DNA of 64,000 bases, from NCBI RefSeq assembly GCF_004303025.1, contig NZ_PJQW01000008.1, positions 1 to 64,000 on the forward strand, written 5' to 3'. A model generated the notes under the pieces. It saw nothing but the letters and a program-made list of their open reading frames with translations. It was not told the DNA's origin and did no database searches. Position 1 is the first letter of the stretch. Each line of letters starts with the position of its first letter. Origin of the DNA: Flavobacterium sp. J27. GTDB taxonomy: Bacteria; Bacteroidota; Bacteroidia; Flavobacteriales; Flavobacteriaceae. Position numbers and translations under genes: made by a program. This document shows positions 33,246 through 42,064 of the stretch, one piece after another.

Positions 33246-33296
33246 ATTTTATAAATCATCAACCCAAGATAAAAGGAAATGGATGTTCTTAGTTTA

Positions 33297-33668
33297 CTAA
33301 TGATTATTAAAAGTAATTAAAAACTTATCTTTTGCAATTAGAAAATCGTTGTAATTTTCAAAATAATAATATTCACTTGAGTTCTTTTCGATATCCTCTG
33401 AATTAGATTTATTTAAAGCTAAATCTTCAATATTTACTTTTAATAGTAAATCAATAATGAATTCTGTATTCCAATACTCTGAAATGCAATCATGATAACA
33501 CCACGTAACTAGTTGATTATTTATGATTAAATTATCTATTTTTTGAAAACAGAATTCATTATTGATTAAATATTTAAAACTATCATAATTTCCATTGTTT
33601 TCACAATGAAGGGAATAGTGTTTTACGATACTATCGTAATATTTATTTTGTAATTCTATACTATTCAT
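33297..33668 (-). CDS. Unknown acidic protein (123 aa)
   Basis: MNSIELQNKYYDSIVKHYSL start, no signal or TM, acidic, Asn/Tyr-rich. Not recognised. It stands alone between repeat C and the phosphatase gene, like a one-gene cassette. Confidence 0.55.
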   Translation of the reverse strand: MNSIELQNKYYDSIVKHYSLHCENNGNYDSFKYLINNEFCFQKIDNLIINNQLVTWCYHDCISEYWNTEFIIDLLLKVNIEDLALNKSNSEDIEKNSSEYYYFENYNDFLIAKDKFLITFNNH

Positions 33669-33731
33669 GTTATTTTTTATGGATTTAGATTGCTATATTG
33701 AAAAAAATGACTGTTAACAGCATTCCCTTTT

Positions 33732-34226
33732 TTATTTTTTATAATTTTTAAAATAATGTTGCCAGTTTAAATTTAAAAATTCTTTAATTCCACTCGGTTC
33801 ATAATTTGGATATATTTTTTTGAAATCTTCTTCGGCTAAAGTGAAACTTTCATTTCGTATCTTCCCATTAATTGCTAAATATAACAGCCCAATACTTGGT
33901 GATCTCGAAATTCCTTTATTACAATGAATTAATACTTTTTTTCCAACCTCTAAATTTTTATCAATAAAAGCTAATGAGCTTTCAAACATTTTGTTTTCAA
34001 AATATTTTGCGGTTGGAGGGTCAATCATATTTAAAATGATTTTTCTTTCTCGATAGGCAATTAGATATTCTGCATGATTTTCTGATACACTTCTTCCAGT
34101 ATAACCTAATGCTTTTCTATGGCAAGGCTCTTTGCAAGCTTGTACAAAACAATAATCATTATCAAACTGATAATTTTCATAATCGGTTAAATTCCCTACA
34201 AACAAATTTTTGTCAATTTCTATCAT
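33732..34226 (-). CDS. Dual-specificity/tyrosine phosphatase-like protein
   Basis: 164 residues. The P-loop HCNKGISRSPS matches HCx5R(S/T) (Cys near 108, Arg near 114). A general-acid Asp may be in LNMIDPPT. Predicted cytoplasmic cysteine phosphatase acting on phospho-Tyr/Ser, a phospholipid or RNA. It lies 25 bases after 34252 in the same direction. Confidence 0.82.
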   Translation of the reverse strand: MIEIDKNLFVGNLTDYENYQFDNDYCFVQACKEPCHRKALGYTGRSVSENHAEYLIAYRERKIILNMIDPPTAKYFENKMFESSLAFIDKNLEVGKKVLIHCNKGISRSPSIGLLYLAINGKIRNESFTLAEEDFKKIYPNYEPSGIKEFLNLNWQHYFKNYKK

Positions 34227-34251
34227 TTAAGCTAGTATAAATATTCTAAAA

Positions 34252-35001
34252 TTATTCATTTCCAAAAATATACCACTTATCCATTCTTTTGATAAATGTC
34301 ATTTTAGCAAGCTTATTAGAGCTCTCACCATAAGCAAATTCAATTGCTGCTTTATCATTATCTATTATAGGAGCTCCCATAACTCTGCAATTAGAAACTT
34401 CATTAAGAAATTTATCTTGTTCAGTTCCTGGAAAATATTTTAATAAATATATATATTCAACTTTATTAGAGTTTTCAGCATAAGGATCAACTAAAAATTT
34501 AATATTCTTAAAGTCTTTGTTTTTAAAACTTTTGAATAAATATTCAATTAAACTTTTTGGGTTATCTTGAAAAGCAAAAGTTTGTCTTAGTTCCAATTCC
34601 GATAATGCATTTTCTAATCCATCAATTGATTTTTCAATATCGTAGATTTTTTTTGAGGCTTCAAATACTTGTTTTTCTTTAGTAGATTTTAAACGTCCTA
34701 GTTTAAAACTATTTACTGAATTTAAATGTTCTTTCGCTTTTTTAAGTTCGTTTTTTGCGTTGTCTAAATATTCGTTTAATTTTTGTCTACGTTTGTTTAA
34801 ACCAACTTGTAATTTTTGCTCATGAATTTTGTTTAATTCATTTTTCTTTTCATTGTTTTCATGCTCTTTTTTCTCTTTCAGCAATTCTAGTTTTGTTTTT
34901 TCTAAATCAATTTTAGCTTTTTCTAACTCTAATTCTTCTTTGCTTTTTCCACAAGAAATTAATATTAAAACAGATAAAATAAAAAGTAGTTTTTTCGTCA
35001 T
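34252..35001 (-). CDS. Coiled-coil lipoprotein (249 aa)
   Basis: Signal and lipobox MTKKLLFILSVLILISCGKS (Cys 17). Residues 20-140 form a very long charged coiled coil; residues 150-249 are a globular DUF4878-like tail (FKNKDFKNIKFLVDPYAENS). Function unknown. Start overlaps nothing; a 43-aa ORF lies 22 bases upstream. Confidence 0.65.
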   Translation of the reverse strand: MTKKLLFILSVLILISCGKSKEELELEKAKIDLEKTKLELLKEKKEHENNEKKNELNKIHEQKLQVGLNKRRQKLNEYLDNAKNELKKAKEHLNSVNSFKLGRLKSTKEKQVFEASKKIYDIEKSIDGLENALSELELRQTFAFQDNPKSLIEYLFKSFKNKDFKNIKFLVDPYAENSNKVEYIYLLKYFPGTEQDKFLNEVSNCRVMGAPIIDNDKAAIEFAYGESSNKLAKMTFIKRMDKWYIFGNE

Positions 35002-35023
35002 AATAATTGGTTGTTTACTAAGG

Positions 35024-35155
35024 TTATTTATTCTCCTGTCTCTTAGGTGGTTTTAATGATGGAGTGTTTCCTGGAGTGTCTTTATTGTCTCTTTGTCGTT
35101 TGTCTGGTTCTCCTGTAGACTTTGCTATTCTTTTTGGTCCTGGTTTAAGTGACAT
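35024..35155 (-). CDS. Small basic Pro/Lys-rich protein (43 aa)
   Basis: MSLKPGPKRIAKSTGEPDKR start. No hydrophobic core, so disordered. ATG, stop and position just upstream of 34252 support a small gene in one operon. Unknown. Confidence 0.4.
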   Translation of the reverse strand: MSLKPGPKRIAKSTGEPDKRQRDNKDTPGNTPSLKPPKRQENK

Positions 35156-35313
35156 AATCTATATTTTTAATTGTTTTACGCTAAAATACAGTATATACTT
35201 TCTATTTAATTACGGTTTTCCGTAATGAGTTTTTAATTTATATTAATTTAATCTATTGCACGGATTACAAATCTGCGTTATCTATTTGTGTCATCTATAT
35301 TAATAAACATAGG

Positions 35314-36171
35314 TTATTTTATTATTCGAAATATTTCTGCTTTTAATTCTTTTAGGTTTTGCCTTTCAAATAAAGTATCTAAAACATTCAGATATGACTC
35401 ATCTGTACAACTAACATATTTTTGAGCTTGTTTATATACAACTGCATCAACAAGCATTCTTAAATATGGAGGAAATTCATTTCTACGGTTTGCTTTTATA
35501 AACAATCTTTTACCTGACAATGGGAATAGATAATTATCAGCGTAGACTTTTGGATTATCATTTTCAAAAATTACTGGATTATCTGAACATACAGACGGTA
35601 AATTCTTGTGGCTTTCAATTATTGAATAAGGTGTTCTACATTCAAACCCTCGTAGTGAATCCATTAAAGAATTATAATATCTATAAGAAATATGGAATGG
35701 TTCTGAATTTTTGAATTTTTCTTTTATTTCATTATTGATAACCCCTTCTTTATTTTTTAGCTCTAATCCTAATGTTTCTATATCGTTATCAATAATAATT
35801 TTTTTTAACTCTTCTCTTTTATTTGGCAAACGCCAATACATTAAACTTACAAAATGATTCATTCTAGGCATATCATCATCGGTTACTCCATAATTAGTGC
35901 TATAATCTGAAAGACGAATTTTTTCAATTAAAGTTGCCATTTCATTGTCAAACTCTGCATAACATTTCTCTATAAAATCACTTTTTTTACTTCCAAAAAT
36001 TACAGTGTTTGAATTCTTTTCAAAAAAGAAAGATTCTGGTGAAAATTCTTTTCCATTTTTTAAAAAACGTTTTTCCTCGACATTAAATATTTTTAAAAGA
36101 CCTGAATCATTTGTAAAGCCTTTAAGGTAAAAAACAGGTAAATAATGATGTCTCCAAGAAATGTTATTCAT
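35314..36171 (-). CDS. DUF4238 protein
   Basis: 285 residues. The HHYLPVFYLKGF start is the DUF4238 hallmark, with conserved SDNPVIFEND in the C-terminal half. Such genes are scattered in accessory regions of many bacteria; function unknown, defence suspected from context. Confidence 0.85.
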   Translation of the reverse strand: MNNISWRHHYLPVFYLKGFTNDSGLLKIFNVEEKRFLKNGKEFSPESFFFEKNSNTVIFGSKKSDFIEKCYAEFDNEMATLIEKIRLSDYSTNYGVTDDDMPRMNHFVSLMYWRLPNKREELKKIIIDNDIETLGLELKNKEGVINNEIKEKFKNSEPFHISYRYYNSLMDSLRGFECRTPYSIIESHKNLPSVCSDNPVIFENDNPKVYADNYLFPLSGKRLFIKANRRNEFPPYLRMLVDAVVYKQAQKYVSCTDESYLNVLDTLFERQNLKELKAEIFRIIK

Positions 36172-36328
36172 AAGTAATAATATTTTTTCAATAGTTAGTT
36201 ACTTGTTAATTAATACCAAAAATTAAATAAACTTTTTAATTTATAAATGTTTTAATTTATTAATCAATATATTTGAAATTAAGACATCAATAAAATTTTT
36301 ATAAACTTAATTAATAGGCAATCATTAA

Positions 36329-36841
36329 TTATTTATTTTTATTAATAATTGCTTTTTTTTCTAGCTTTATAGTTAAATTTTTGATTTGCATGTTTTTTTG
36401 TTTAATAATTTTATCTTTTTCTTTTGATTCTATTGTAAAGTATACCCCTGCAGCTGCTATTAATAAAATAAGTATTGAATAAAAAATGTTTGCTAGAGTT
36501 TTTGTTTTTGTCCAAATATTTTTTAATCTAATTTTATTATTTTCTTCAACATAACCACCACGTTCTAAAAATATTAGTCCTGAATAAGTTATTCTACAAT
36601 AATATGGAGGTGTTAATTGTGATTCATTATATTTATCTAAAACTTTCTTGTCAATATAACCATCAATAAATAATTTATCTACAATGGGTGTAAGTTCTCT
36701 TCCTTCTATTACGTTTTTGACATTTTCGAATAAATCTTTTGAAGCAATGAATTCAGGAGCTTCTGATATTTTTTTTAATATTAAATCTAATTTTACTGTC
36801 GGTTTTATTGTCATAGATTGTTTAAACATTATGTTTTGCAA
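36329..36841 (-). CDS. Unknown protein with winged-helix-like N-terminus and TM (170 aa)
   Basis: Residues 20-100 are helical and end in YYCRITYSGLIFLERGGYVE, which looks like the wing of a DNA-binding domain. A TM helix lies at about 115-137 (TLANIFYSILILLIAAAGVYF), then a coiled coil. Not recognised. Confidence 0.55.
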   Translation of the reverse strand: MQNIMFKQSMTIKPTVKLDLILKKISEAPEFIASKDLFENVKNVIEGRELTPIVDKLFIDGYIDKKVLDKYNESQLTPPYYCRITYSGLIFLERGGYVEENNKIRLKNIWTKTKTLANIFYSILILLIAAAGVYFTIESKEKDKIIKQKNMQIKNLTIKLEKKAIINKNK

Positions 36842-36950
36842 AACTGCTCGTAAATTGTATATAAACTATAAAAACAATCATTAATCTATATTTTTTAGAT
36901 TTATAAACGATGTTCACTTCTCAAATATACCCCATCACTTTTAAAATTCC

Positions 36951-37003
36951 TATACGTATAAATACGTATTTTTACCTGTTTTTTGTACGTATTTATACGT
37001 ATA
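36951..37003. repeat. Perfect 18-bp inverted repeat
   Basis: TATACGTATAAATACGTA (36951-36968) and its exact complement (36986-37003), 17-bp spacer. Each arm holds two TACGTAT-type elements. It lies between divergent 36841 and 37131 and is probably an operator. Confidence 0.75.
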
Positions 37004-37130
37004 TTTTAACAAAATCTATAAAAATCCTGTAAGCATTTTAACAAATAAATTCTTTTACTTTGTTCCTGTTTGTTTCTTGTTTTAAGAATTAAGTACTTTT
37101 ATAGTATTATTAATTTAAAACAATTTTATT

Positions 37131-37280
37131 ATGAAAAAAATGGAATTTTTTCAATTTCAAAAGCTAACCAACAAACATTTAAAAACAATCAAAGGCGGTG
37201 ATGATACCACAACAACGACCGATGTTGAAGAAGATATCGATAGAGGTGGCGGAAGACCTAAAACAAATGGGAACGGTTAA
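37131..37280 (+). CDS. Double-glycine-leader peptide (49 aa)
   Basis: Leader FQKLTNKHLKTIKGG (residues 9-23) is a bacteriocin-type GG leader normally cut by a C39-peptidase ABC exporter. The core (from residue 24) is 26 residues, acidic and Thr-rich first (DDTTTTTDVEEDID), then Gly-rich (RGGGRPKTNGNG). No Cys, so not a disulfide or lanthipeptide core. Next gene starts 4 bases later. Could be a bacteriocin or signal. Confidence 0.65.
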   Translation: MKKMEFFQFQKLTNKHLKTIKGGDDTTTTTDVEEDIDRGGGRPKTNGNG

Positions 37281-37283
37281 AAA

Positions 37284-37730
37284 ATGACAAAAAGAATAAT
37301 TGCTTCATTCCTGGTACTTGTATCAGGAATGATTCTATTAAGTGACTTATATGTAAGTCATTACCATATTGAATTTAAAAATATTTACGGATTTAACTCT
37401 ACTTCAAACTTTGTATTTTGGTTATCTATGATGGTAAGCCAATTACTACTTATTATTGCTGCACAATTTAAACCTTATAGAATAAGTTATTTAGCCCCAA
37501 TCTATTTAATTTCTCTATCTCTTTACTGGATTTTTTTCTCAAACGATTACGACAACAAATCTTATTTTAACCTTTATGTGCTTGGGTTCTCTTTAGCATT
37601 GTTAATCATAGTTTCTTTAATATCTATGATTGTAAACAAAGAAAAAATAGAAACCGAAAACAAGAATGCTAAATTAAAATTGCTTGAAAATATCTTTGAT
37701 TTAACTGTTTTAAAAATCAAGAAAAAGTAG
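37284..37730 (+). CDS. Four-TM membrane protein, GG-peptide partner
   Basis: 148 residues, four TM helices (about 5-25, 43-62, 69-88, 98-120) and a Lys-rich tail. Its ATG is 3 bases after the stop of the GG peptide, so co-translated. Possibly an immunity protein; family unknown. Confidence 0.6.
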   Translation: MTKRIIASFLVLVSGMILLSDLYVSHYHIEFKNIYGFNSTSNFVFWLSMMVSQLLLIIAAQFKPYRISYLAPIYLISLSLYWIFFSNDYDNKSYFNLYVLGFSLALLIIVSLISMIVNKEKIETENKNAKLKLLENIFDLTVLKIKKK

Positions 37731-37740
37731 ATTAGAATTA

Positions 37741-37947
37741 ATGAGTTTAAAGAATAATAAACCAATTTCTACATATAAAGAACTTAACTTTATAGTTTCT
37801 GAAGCTATCGACAAGCTCGAACGCGGTTTGTTGACAGATCAGGAGTATGAAGCTATTATTCTAAACGTGGAAAAGGAAATGAAAAAAATAAAAAGCATTA
37901 AGAAAGATAATGCTTTGCGAGACTTTTTCTGGAAAATAATTAATTAA
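37741..37947 (+). CDS. Unknown small protein (68 aa)
   Basis: Acidic/basic helical protein starting MSLKNNKPISTYKELNFIVS. Third gene of the GG-peptide operon (10-base gap). Has an SHOCT-like pattern (AIDKLERGLLTDQEYEAI). Confidence 0.5.
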   Translation: MSLKNNKPISTYKELNFIVSEAIDKLERGLLTDQEYEAIILNVEKEMKKIKSIKKDNALRDFFWKIIN

Positions 37948-37981
37948 TAGTCTTTGAATATATAAATGACAAGCACGTTTT

Positions 37982-39178
37982 TTAGTTGTCTATTTCTTCC
38001 TCTTCTAAATTGATTTTACTTAATTCTTCCTCTAAAATACTTTGAATTTCATTGATTATTGTTAGATAGCTTTTATTATCTTTTTCATCAATTACTAAAT
38101 TATTGTATTCATTTTCTATAGAAGCTGCAAAGTTAAGGGCATTTTGTCTTATCAAATTCATTTCATTTGTAATACTCATTGCTAATCTAAGTATAGGGTC
38201 TAATCTTGGGTCAAAAATCATTTTTTTGTTTCTTAACATATTAGCCTCAGTGATGAATTTTTTTAAAACTTCTGTATTAATTTTTTCTAAATCTGTTTCT
38301 TTAATGAGGTTGTTATTCTCATCATAATTTTCATTGATTATTTCGTGATACTTTTCTATTGTATTTTTCGCTAAATCAGCTTCATTGAAATCAGAATCTG
38401 AGAAGCCACCAAATCTTTCCATATGAAAAGCAGTCATAAATTCTGTTAAGTTATCCATAAGCGTTGTTAGATTTTCTATAACAGATTTCTTTTTTTTAAA
38501 TATATCTTCTGAATGATAATTATATGTGTTGTAAAGCTCATGAAAGTACTCTGTTAGGAAATCTAAAACATCATAAAGTCTACTAAAATTCTCAATCCAA
38601 TTTTTTTTATGACTTAAAAAGAAACCAAAGCCATTATAAATTCCGAGTCTATCAAATTCTAATATTCTAGTGTAATTTTTAGTGGAAGTCCGTTTTAAGA
38701 TATTTGTCTGAAAAGGAAACTCTTTTTCTTTTTCAAAATAATTTTTAAGTCTTTCTGCTTTAAATTTTATATCAGATTGAATCTCTTTTAAATCAATTTT
38801 TAATAAGCTTAATCTATTGTAAAGATCTTTTTTTTCATTCAAAATTCTTAAATTTCTTTCTCTTTTTATTCCTTTTTGAAACTGATCTATTTGAATTTCA
38901 TTTGCTTTAATTTGCATATAGAAAGCTAAAAATGTAAGAAAAACACCTGCTAAGGCGATAAATGGATTCATAATTCCACCAATGGTATCTCCAATTGGGC
39001 CAGTATTTGTAAAGTTGAATTTTTCTGAATGTGCTGGTAACGTAAGTATAAGAGGAGATATGAAAGAAAATATAATAGTTAAAAAAGAAATTACTAAAAT
39101 AATTTTAGTAACAAAATCCCAATGCACAATCCTTCTTTTGTTTTCTTTCATTTTGACTTTATTGAATTTAACTAACAA
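37982..39178 (-). CDS. Membrane-anchored putative phage-abortive-infection protein
   Basis: 398 residues (start may be the Met at residue 10, position 39151). Two TM helices (about 28-50 and 68-90) with GPIGDTIGGIMNPFIALAGV, then QIKANEIQIDQFQKGI and a long helical cytoplasmic part. This layout fits the 'putative phage abortive infection' (putAbiC) group of Bacteroidota. Convergent with the GG-peptide operon and next to the prophage repressor, so likely cargo. Confidence 0.6.
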   Translation of the reverse strand: MLVKFNKVKMKENKRRIVHWDFVTKIILVISFLTIIFSFISPLILTLPAHSEKFNFTNTGPIGDTIGGIMNPFIALAGVFLTFLAFYMQIKANEIQIDQFQKGIKRERNLRILNEKKDLYNRLSLLKIDLKEIQSDIKFKAERLKNYFEKEKEFPFQTNILKRTSTKNYTRILEFDRLGIYNGFGFFLSHKKNWIENFSRLYDVLDFLTEYFHELYNTYNYHSEDIFKKKKSVIENLTTLMDNLTEFMTAFHMERFGGFSDSDFNEADLAKNTIEKYHEIINENYDENNNLIKETDLEKINTEVLKKFITEANMLRNKKMIFDPRLDPILRLAMSITNEMNLIRQNALNFAASIENEYNNLVIDEKDNKSYLTIINEIQSILEEELSKINLEEEEIDN

Positions 39179-39181
39179 AAA

Positions 39182-39673
39182 TTACTTCTTTTGACCTTTC
39201 AAACTCTTCGCTTTTTCTAAATTCTCTTTTAAATTTAAGTATTCGAAGTGTTCTTCCAGCTCTTTAAAAATGATGTTCGATTGATCTACTTTTTGTTCAA
39301 TGCGAGCCAAAGCTTCATCGTGTTTAATTTCTTTGGTTAAAGCTTCAATTTTGTCTTTATACATTGCAATAAGTTCGTCTCTTAACTGAATTTCTTTAGC
39401 AATGTTTTCTGTATTTGTATCTGCTTTAGTGGTTGTTTTTGGCCCAGCTAAAGCATTTTTTTTGTCCGATAAATCAGTATTGATGAATTCATCTATTGTA
39501 ATATTGAAGTATTCACAAATTCTTTGAATAGTATCTATTTTAGGAAGAGCTTTCTTTGAAACATATGAACTTACAGAGCTCTTTTTTAAATCAAACATAG
39601 CCCCAAATTCATCTTGCGAGCTTCTTACTTTATTCACTAAATAAGAAATATTTTCCGAAATGTAGTTTTTCAT
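39182..39673 (-). CDS. XRE-type repressor of the phage-like element
   Basis: 163 residues. HTH at about 10-65 (SSQDEFGAMFDLKKSSVSSY, ALPKIDTIQRICEYFNITID), coiled coil at 95-150. Divergent from the small early genes starting at 39813, with three direct repeats between them. Likely lysogeny repressor. Same plan as the regulator at 1771. Confidence 0.8.
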   Translation of the reverse strand: MKNYISENISYLVNKVRSSQDEFGAMFDLKKSSVSSYVSKKALPKIDTIQRICEYFNITIDEFINTDLSDKKNALAGPKTTTKADTNTENIAKEIQLRDELIAMYKDKIEALTKEIKHDEALARIEQKVDQSNIIFKELEEHFEYLNLKENLEKAKSLKGQKK

Positions 39674-39722
39674 ACAAATTTTTTAATTTACAAAACATTG
39701 ATTATCAGTATTTTAAATAATT

Positions 39723-39780
39723 ATTAGAAAAATATCCTAAAATTAATTAGAAAATTATCCGAACAATTAGAAAAATATTC
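39723..39780. promoter_or_regulatory. Three operator-like direct repeats
   Basis: ATTAGAAAAATATCC (39723), ATTAGAAAATTATCC (39746) and ATTAGAAAAATATTC (39766), spaced 23 and 20 bp, between the repressor and the first early gene. Confidence 0.7.
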
Positions 39781-39812
39781 ATAGGTTTGTCGTATCAAAG
39801 TACGAAAAAATA

Positions 39813-40034
39813 ATGACTGTAGCAGAATATCAAAAGATGAGGAACGAGAAAATAAAATCTCGATATGAGGAAGTAAAAAAAATTACTGGAAGAGGGAATA
39901 AGGCTCTTTCAGTAACTGCTACGGAGTTTGGCTTAAGTACTCATGCAATAGATAAAATTATTTATCCAAGAACCAAAACTAAAACTGTGCCAAACGAGGA
40001 AGAAGTAGAAATAAATAATAAACACAACTCATAA
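39813..40034 (+). CDS. Small early protein, HTH-like (73 aa)
   Basis: Highly basic. FGLSTHAIDKIIYPR reads like a resolvase-type HTH (NKALSVTATEFGLSTHAIDK). First gene of the rightward early operon; may act as Cro/Cox. The end overlaps the start of a stem-closed RNA. Confidence 0.6.
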   Translation: MTVAEYQKMRNEKIKSRYEEVKKITGRGNKALSVTATEFGLSTHAIDKIIYPRTKTKTVPNEEEVEINNKHNS

Positions 40035-40169
40035 AATGAACCTTAAATAACAGCACTTGAACATTTTACAAATTGTAGTTTGTCCATGGTCAATGTGGTT
40101 TAAATGGTTTAACAATAGGATTAATGTTACAGCATTAATCCGTGAATAACTAAATGGGTTGTGTTTTTT
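40022..40169 (+). ncRNA. Stem-closed structured RNA 1 with U-run
   Basis: ACACAACTCAT (40022-40032) pairs with ATGGGTTGTGT (40154-40164), then T5. Inside, a perfect 9-bp hairpin GGATTAATG/CATTAATCC (40118-40141). It also holds a reverse copy of the element motif (40095-40108). Architecture repeats in RNA 2. Confidence 0.5.
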
Positions 40170-40192
40170 ACCAAAGATGAAAAATAAAAAAT

Positions 40193-40450
40193 ATGAGTGT
40201 TCAAAGCAATAATGAAGACGAGTTAATCAACTTGTTAAACTCTGAAAGAGAAACTAAAGGATTATACCATACGGCTACAAAAGAAATTAGAGAAATTCTT
40301 ATAGAGCCATGCGATTACCATGATAAAGTTTCTAAAATAGCCGGTGTATTACATCGTTTAACGTACGATTTTGGTAAACAAGAAGGGAAAGAAGAAAGTG
40401 AACTAAAATTAAAAGTAAGGCAGTACAAACAAAAAACCTTACTAGATTAG
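40193..40450 (+). CDS. Small early protein (85 aa), unknown
   Basis: Soluble, helical, charged, starting MSVQSNNEDELINLLNSERE. Not recognised. Between structured RNAs 1 and 2. Confidence 0.55.
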   Translation: MSVQSNNEDELINLLNSERETKGLYHTATKEIREILIEPCDYHDKVSKIAGVLHRLTYDFGKQEGKEESELKLKVRQYKQKTLLD

Positions 40451-40472
40451 AAAGATATAGAAATAAGAATAT

Positions 40473-40594
40473 ACACACTCCCAACACTTCACGCTTAACA
40501 AGCAGTATAAAAGTTTTGAATTTGTTCATATGATTTTAGGTTAAATGTCGACTAGGAGTGGTTACCTAGTCAAAAAAACGGGAGTGTGTTTTTT
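40473..40594 (+). ncRNA. Stem-closed structured RNA 2 with U-run
   Basis: ACACACTCCC (40473-40482) / GGGAGTGTGT (40580-40589) then T5, with inner hairpin GACTAGG/CCTAGTC (40550-40571). Same plan as RNA 1 but different sequence, so the structure is conserved rather than the bases. Confidence 0.5.
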
Positions 40595-40676
40595 AAAAGA
40601 GTTAAAAAAAATAAGAATAATACAATCGAATTAAAGCATGTAAAATGTTTGTTCAAAACCTTAAAAAATAATTACT

Positions 40677-40931
40677 ATGGAAGCAATACAATTTATAAAT
40701 ATTACACCGAGCGAGCTTTCTCATTTAATTAAAAATGAAGTAATTGAATTTATTAAACCAAAGGAAGAAGAGGAACTTCTTACCCAAAAAGAGGTAGCCG
40801 ATTTTTATAAGGTTTCGGTGCAAACTATTATAAAATGGCAAAAAGATGGGAAAATAAAAGCCTATGCAATAGCAAATGAACGTCGCTATAAAAAGAGCGA
40901 GCTTTTAGAGAACTTAAAACTTATTAAATAA
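40677..40931 (+). CDS. Excisionase/MerR-like HTH protein (84 aa)
   Basis: LLTQKEVADFYKVSVQTIIK ... GKIKAYAIANERRYKKSEL is the classical HTH_17 excisionase-type domain (residues 35-80). Likely directionality factor or early regulator of the element. Confidence 0.8.
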   Translation: MEAIQFINITPSELSHLIKNEVIEFIKPKEEEELLTQKEVADFYKVSVQTIIKWQKDGKIKAYAIANERRYKKSELLENLKLIK

Positions 40932-40937
40932 AAAAAT

Positions 40938-40975
40938 GAGAGTGGAAACCACTCCACTCTCAACCATTTAACCAC
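40938..40975 (+). promoter_or_regulatory. Hairpin followed by the ACCATTTAACCAC motif
   Basis: Hairpin GAGAGTGG/CCACTCTC (40938-40961), then ACCATTTAACCAC (40963-40975). Copy 1 of the motif found before many genes of the element. Confidence 0.6.
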
Positions 40976-41035
40976 ACCATGAACGGTGTAGAATGTTAGG
41001 CCACCACAGCTTAACGGCACAAAATTAGTAAAATT

Positions 41036-41251
41036 ATGATACATAATAACACAATCGAAGCAACAAATGCTTTTCAAGAGCTAAGTAAAGTTACGCAAGA
41101 CATTTACAGGAAAAAGAAAATGATGGACGACGTTAAACGTGAGTTTTTGGTGGCCCAAACCATAGGTTTAAACGAATATTTAAAAAAGTATAATCCTATT
41201 CCGTACAAAACCAAAGTTATTGCAGAACTACTCTCAACCATTCAACCATAA
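41036..41251 (+). CDS. Small protein (71 aa), unknown
   Basis: Helical, basic, starting MIHNNTIEATNAFQELSKVT. Early operon of the phage-like element. Confidence 0.55.
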   Translation: MIHNNTIEATNAFQELSKVTQDIYRKKKMMDDVKREFLVAQTIGLNEYLKKYNPIPYKTKVIAELLSTIQP

Positions 41252-41262
41252 AAATACCACTT

Positions 41263-41323
41263 CACGTAAAATACGTGTACTCCCTTGACGTTGAGAGCGG
41301 ACTTTTGGGTTAACACCGCTCTC
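41263..41323 (+). other. Two adjacent hairpins in an intergenic spacer
   Basis: CACGTA/TACGTG (41263-41277) and GAGAGCGG/CCGCTCTC (41293-41323). The spacer before each tiny early gene here carries strong hairpins; no U-run, so not terminators. Confidence 0.5.
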
Positions 41324-41350
41324 TTCTGATAGGTTAAAAATTAAAACCTT

Positions 41351-41596
41351 ATGAAGAAAATTGTAATCATTAACGGAGTCAATATAGTCACTTTAAAAAT
41401 TGCTAAATCAGAAATAGAAGCGTTTATCAGAGGTTTGAATAATTGTCTTACAAACCCTTTAGAGTATTCCAAAATTTTATATGAGTATAAAGGAAACGTA
41501 CTCATGTTTACAGCAGAATACCTCAAACAATCAATTATTAGCTTTCCCAAAGAGTACCTAGAACCTAATTTGCATCATTTAATCTTAAAAAAATAG
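41351..41596 (+). CDS. Small protein (81 aa), unknown
   Basis: Mixed alpha/beta, starting MKKIVIINGVNIVTLKIAKS. Not recognised. Confidence 0.55.
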   Translation: MKKIVIINGVNIVTLKIAKSEIEAFIRGLNNCLTNPLEYSKILYEYKGNVLMFTAEYLKQSIISFPKEYLEPNLHHLILKK

Positions 41597-41602
41597 ATCA
41601 CC

Positions 41603-41815
41603 ATGAGTAAAGCAGAAACCTTTCAAGACCTAATCGAAAAAGAAGCACGATACACCACAGCTATCGAGAGCTTGCACGAACTTTTAGAACAAGATCACGA
41701 AATTGACGCGGTAAGACAACTCAATTTGTATTTAAAAGAACAACGCAAAGAAGTTCAGAAAACACAAATGAAATACACCTATAACATTCCGGTTCACCAA
41801 CCCGAAATTTTATAA
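41603..41815 (+). CDS. Small helical protein (70 aa), unknown
   Basis: Strongly charged helical protein (MSKAETFQDLIEKEARYTTA start), 6 bases after the previous stop; same operon. Confidence 0.55.
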   Translation: MSKAETFQDLIEKEARYTTAIESLHELLEQDHEIDAVRQLNLYLKEQRKEVQKTQMKYTYNIPVHQPEIL

Positions 41816-41828
41816 AAACAATAAAGTC

Positions 41829-42020
41829 ATGATGAAATCAATTTTTACAGGATTACTATTGGCAATAGTAACTGTTTTTAGTCCTTATGTACTAAATGAT
41901 AAGTATCAAAACCCTGCTAAATGGAGTGTATTACAACAATTTATATTTCTATGGATTTGTATTACAATCATCATTTATTGCCTTAATAGAATCAAGCAAA
42001 AGCGAATTTATAATGTATAA
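41829..42020 (+). CDS. Small two-TM protein (63 aa)
   Basis: Two hydrophobic segments (about 5-20 and 36-55) with basic tail; not recognised. Same operon. Confidence 0.5.
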   Translation: MMKSIFTGLLLAIVTVFSPYVLNDKYQNPAKWSVLQQFIFLWICITIIIYCLNRIKQKRIYNV

Positions 42021-42064
42021 CTTTTAATTTTTAGTTACCAAAAACCATTTAAACCACACATACC

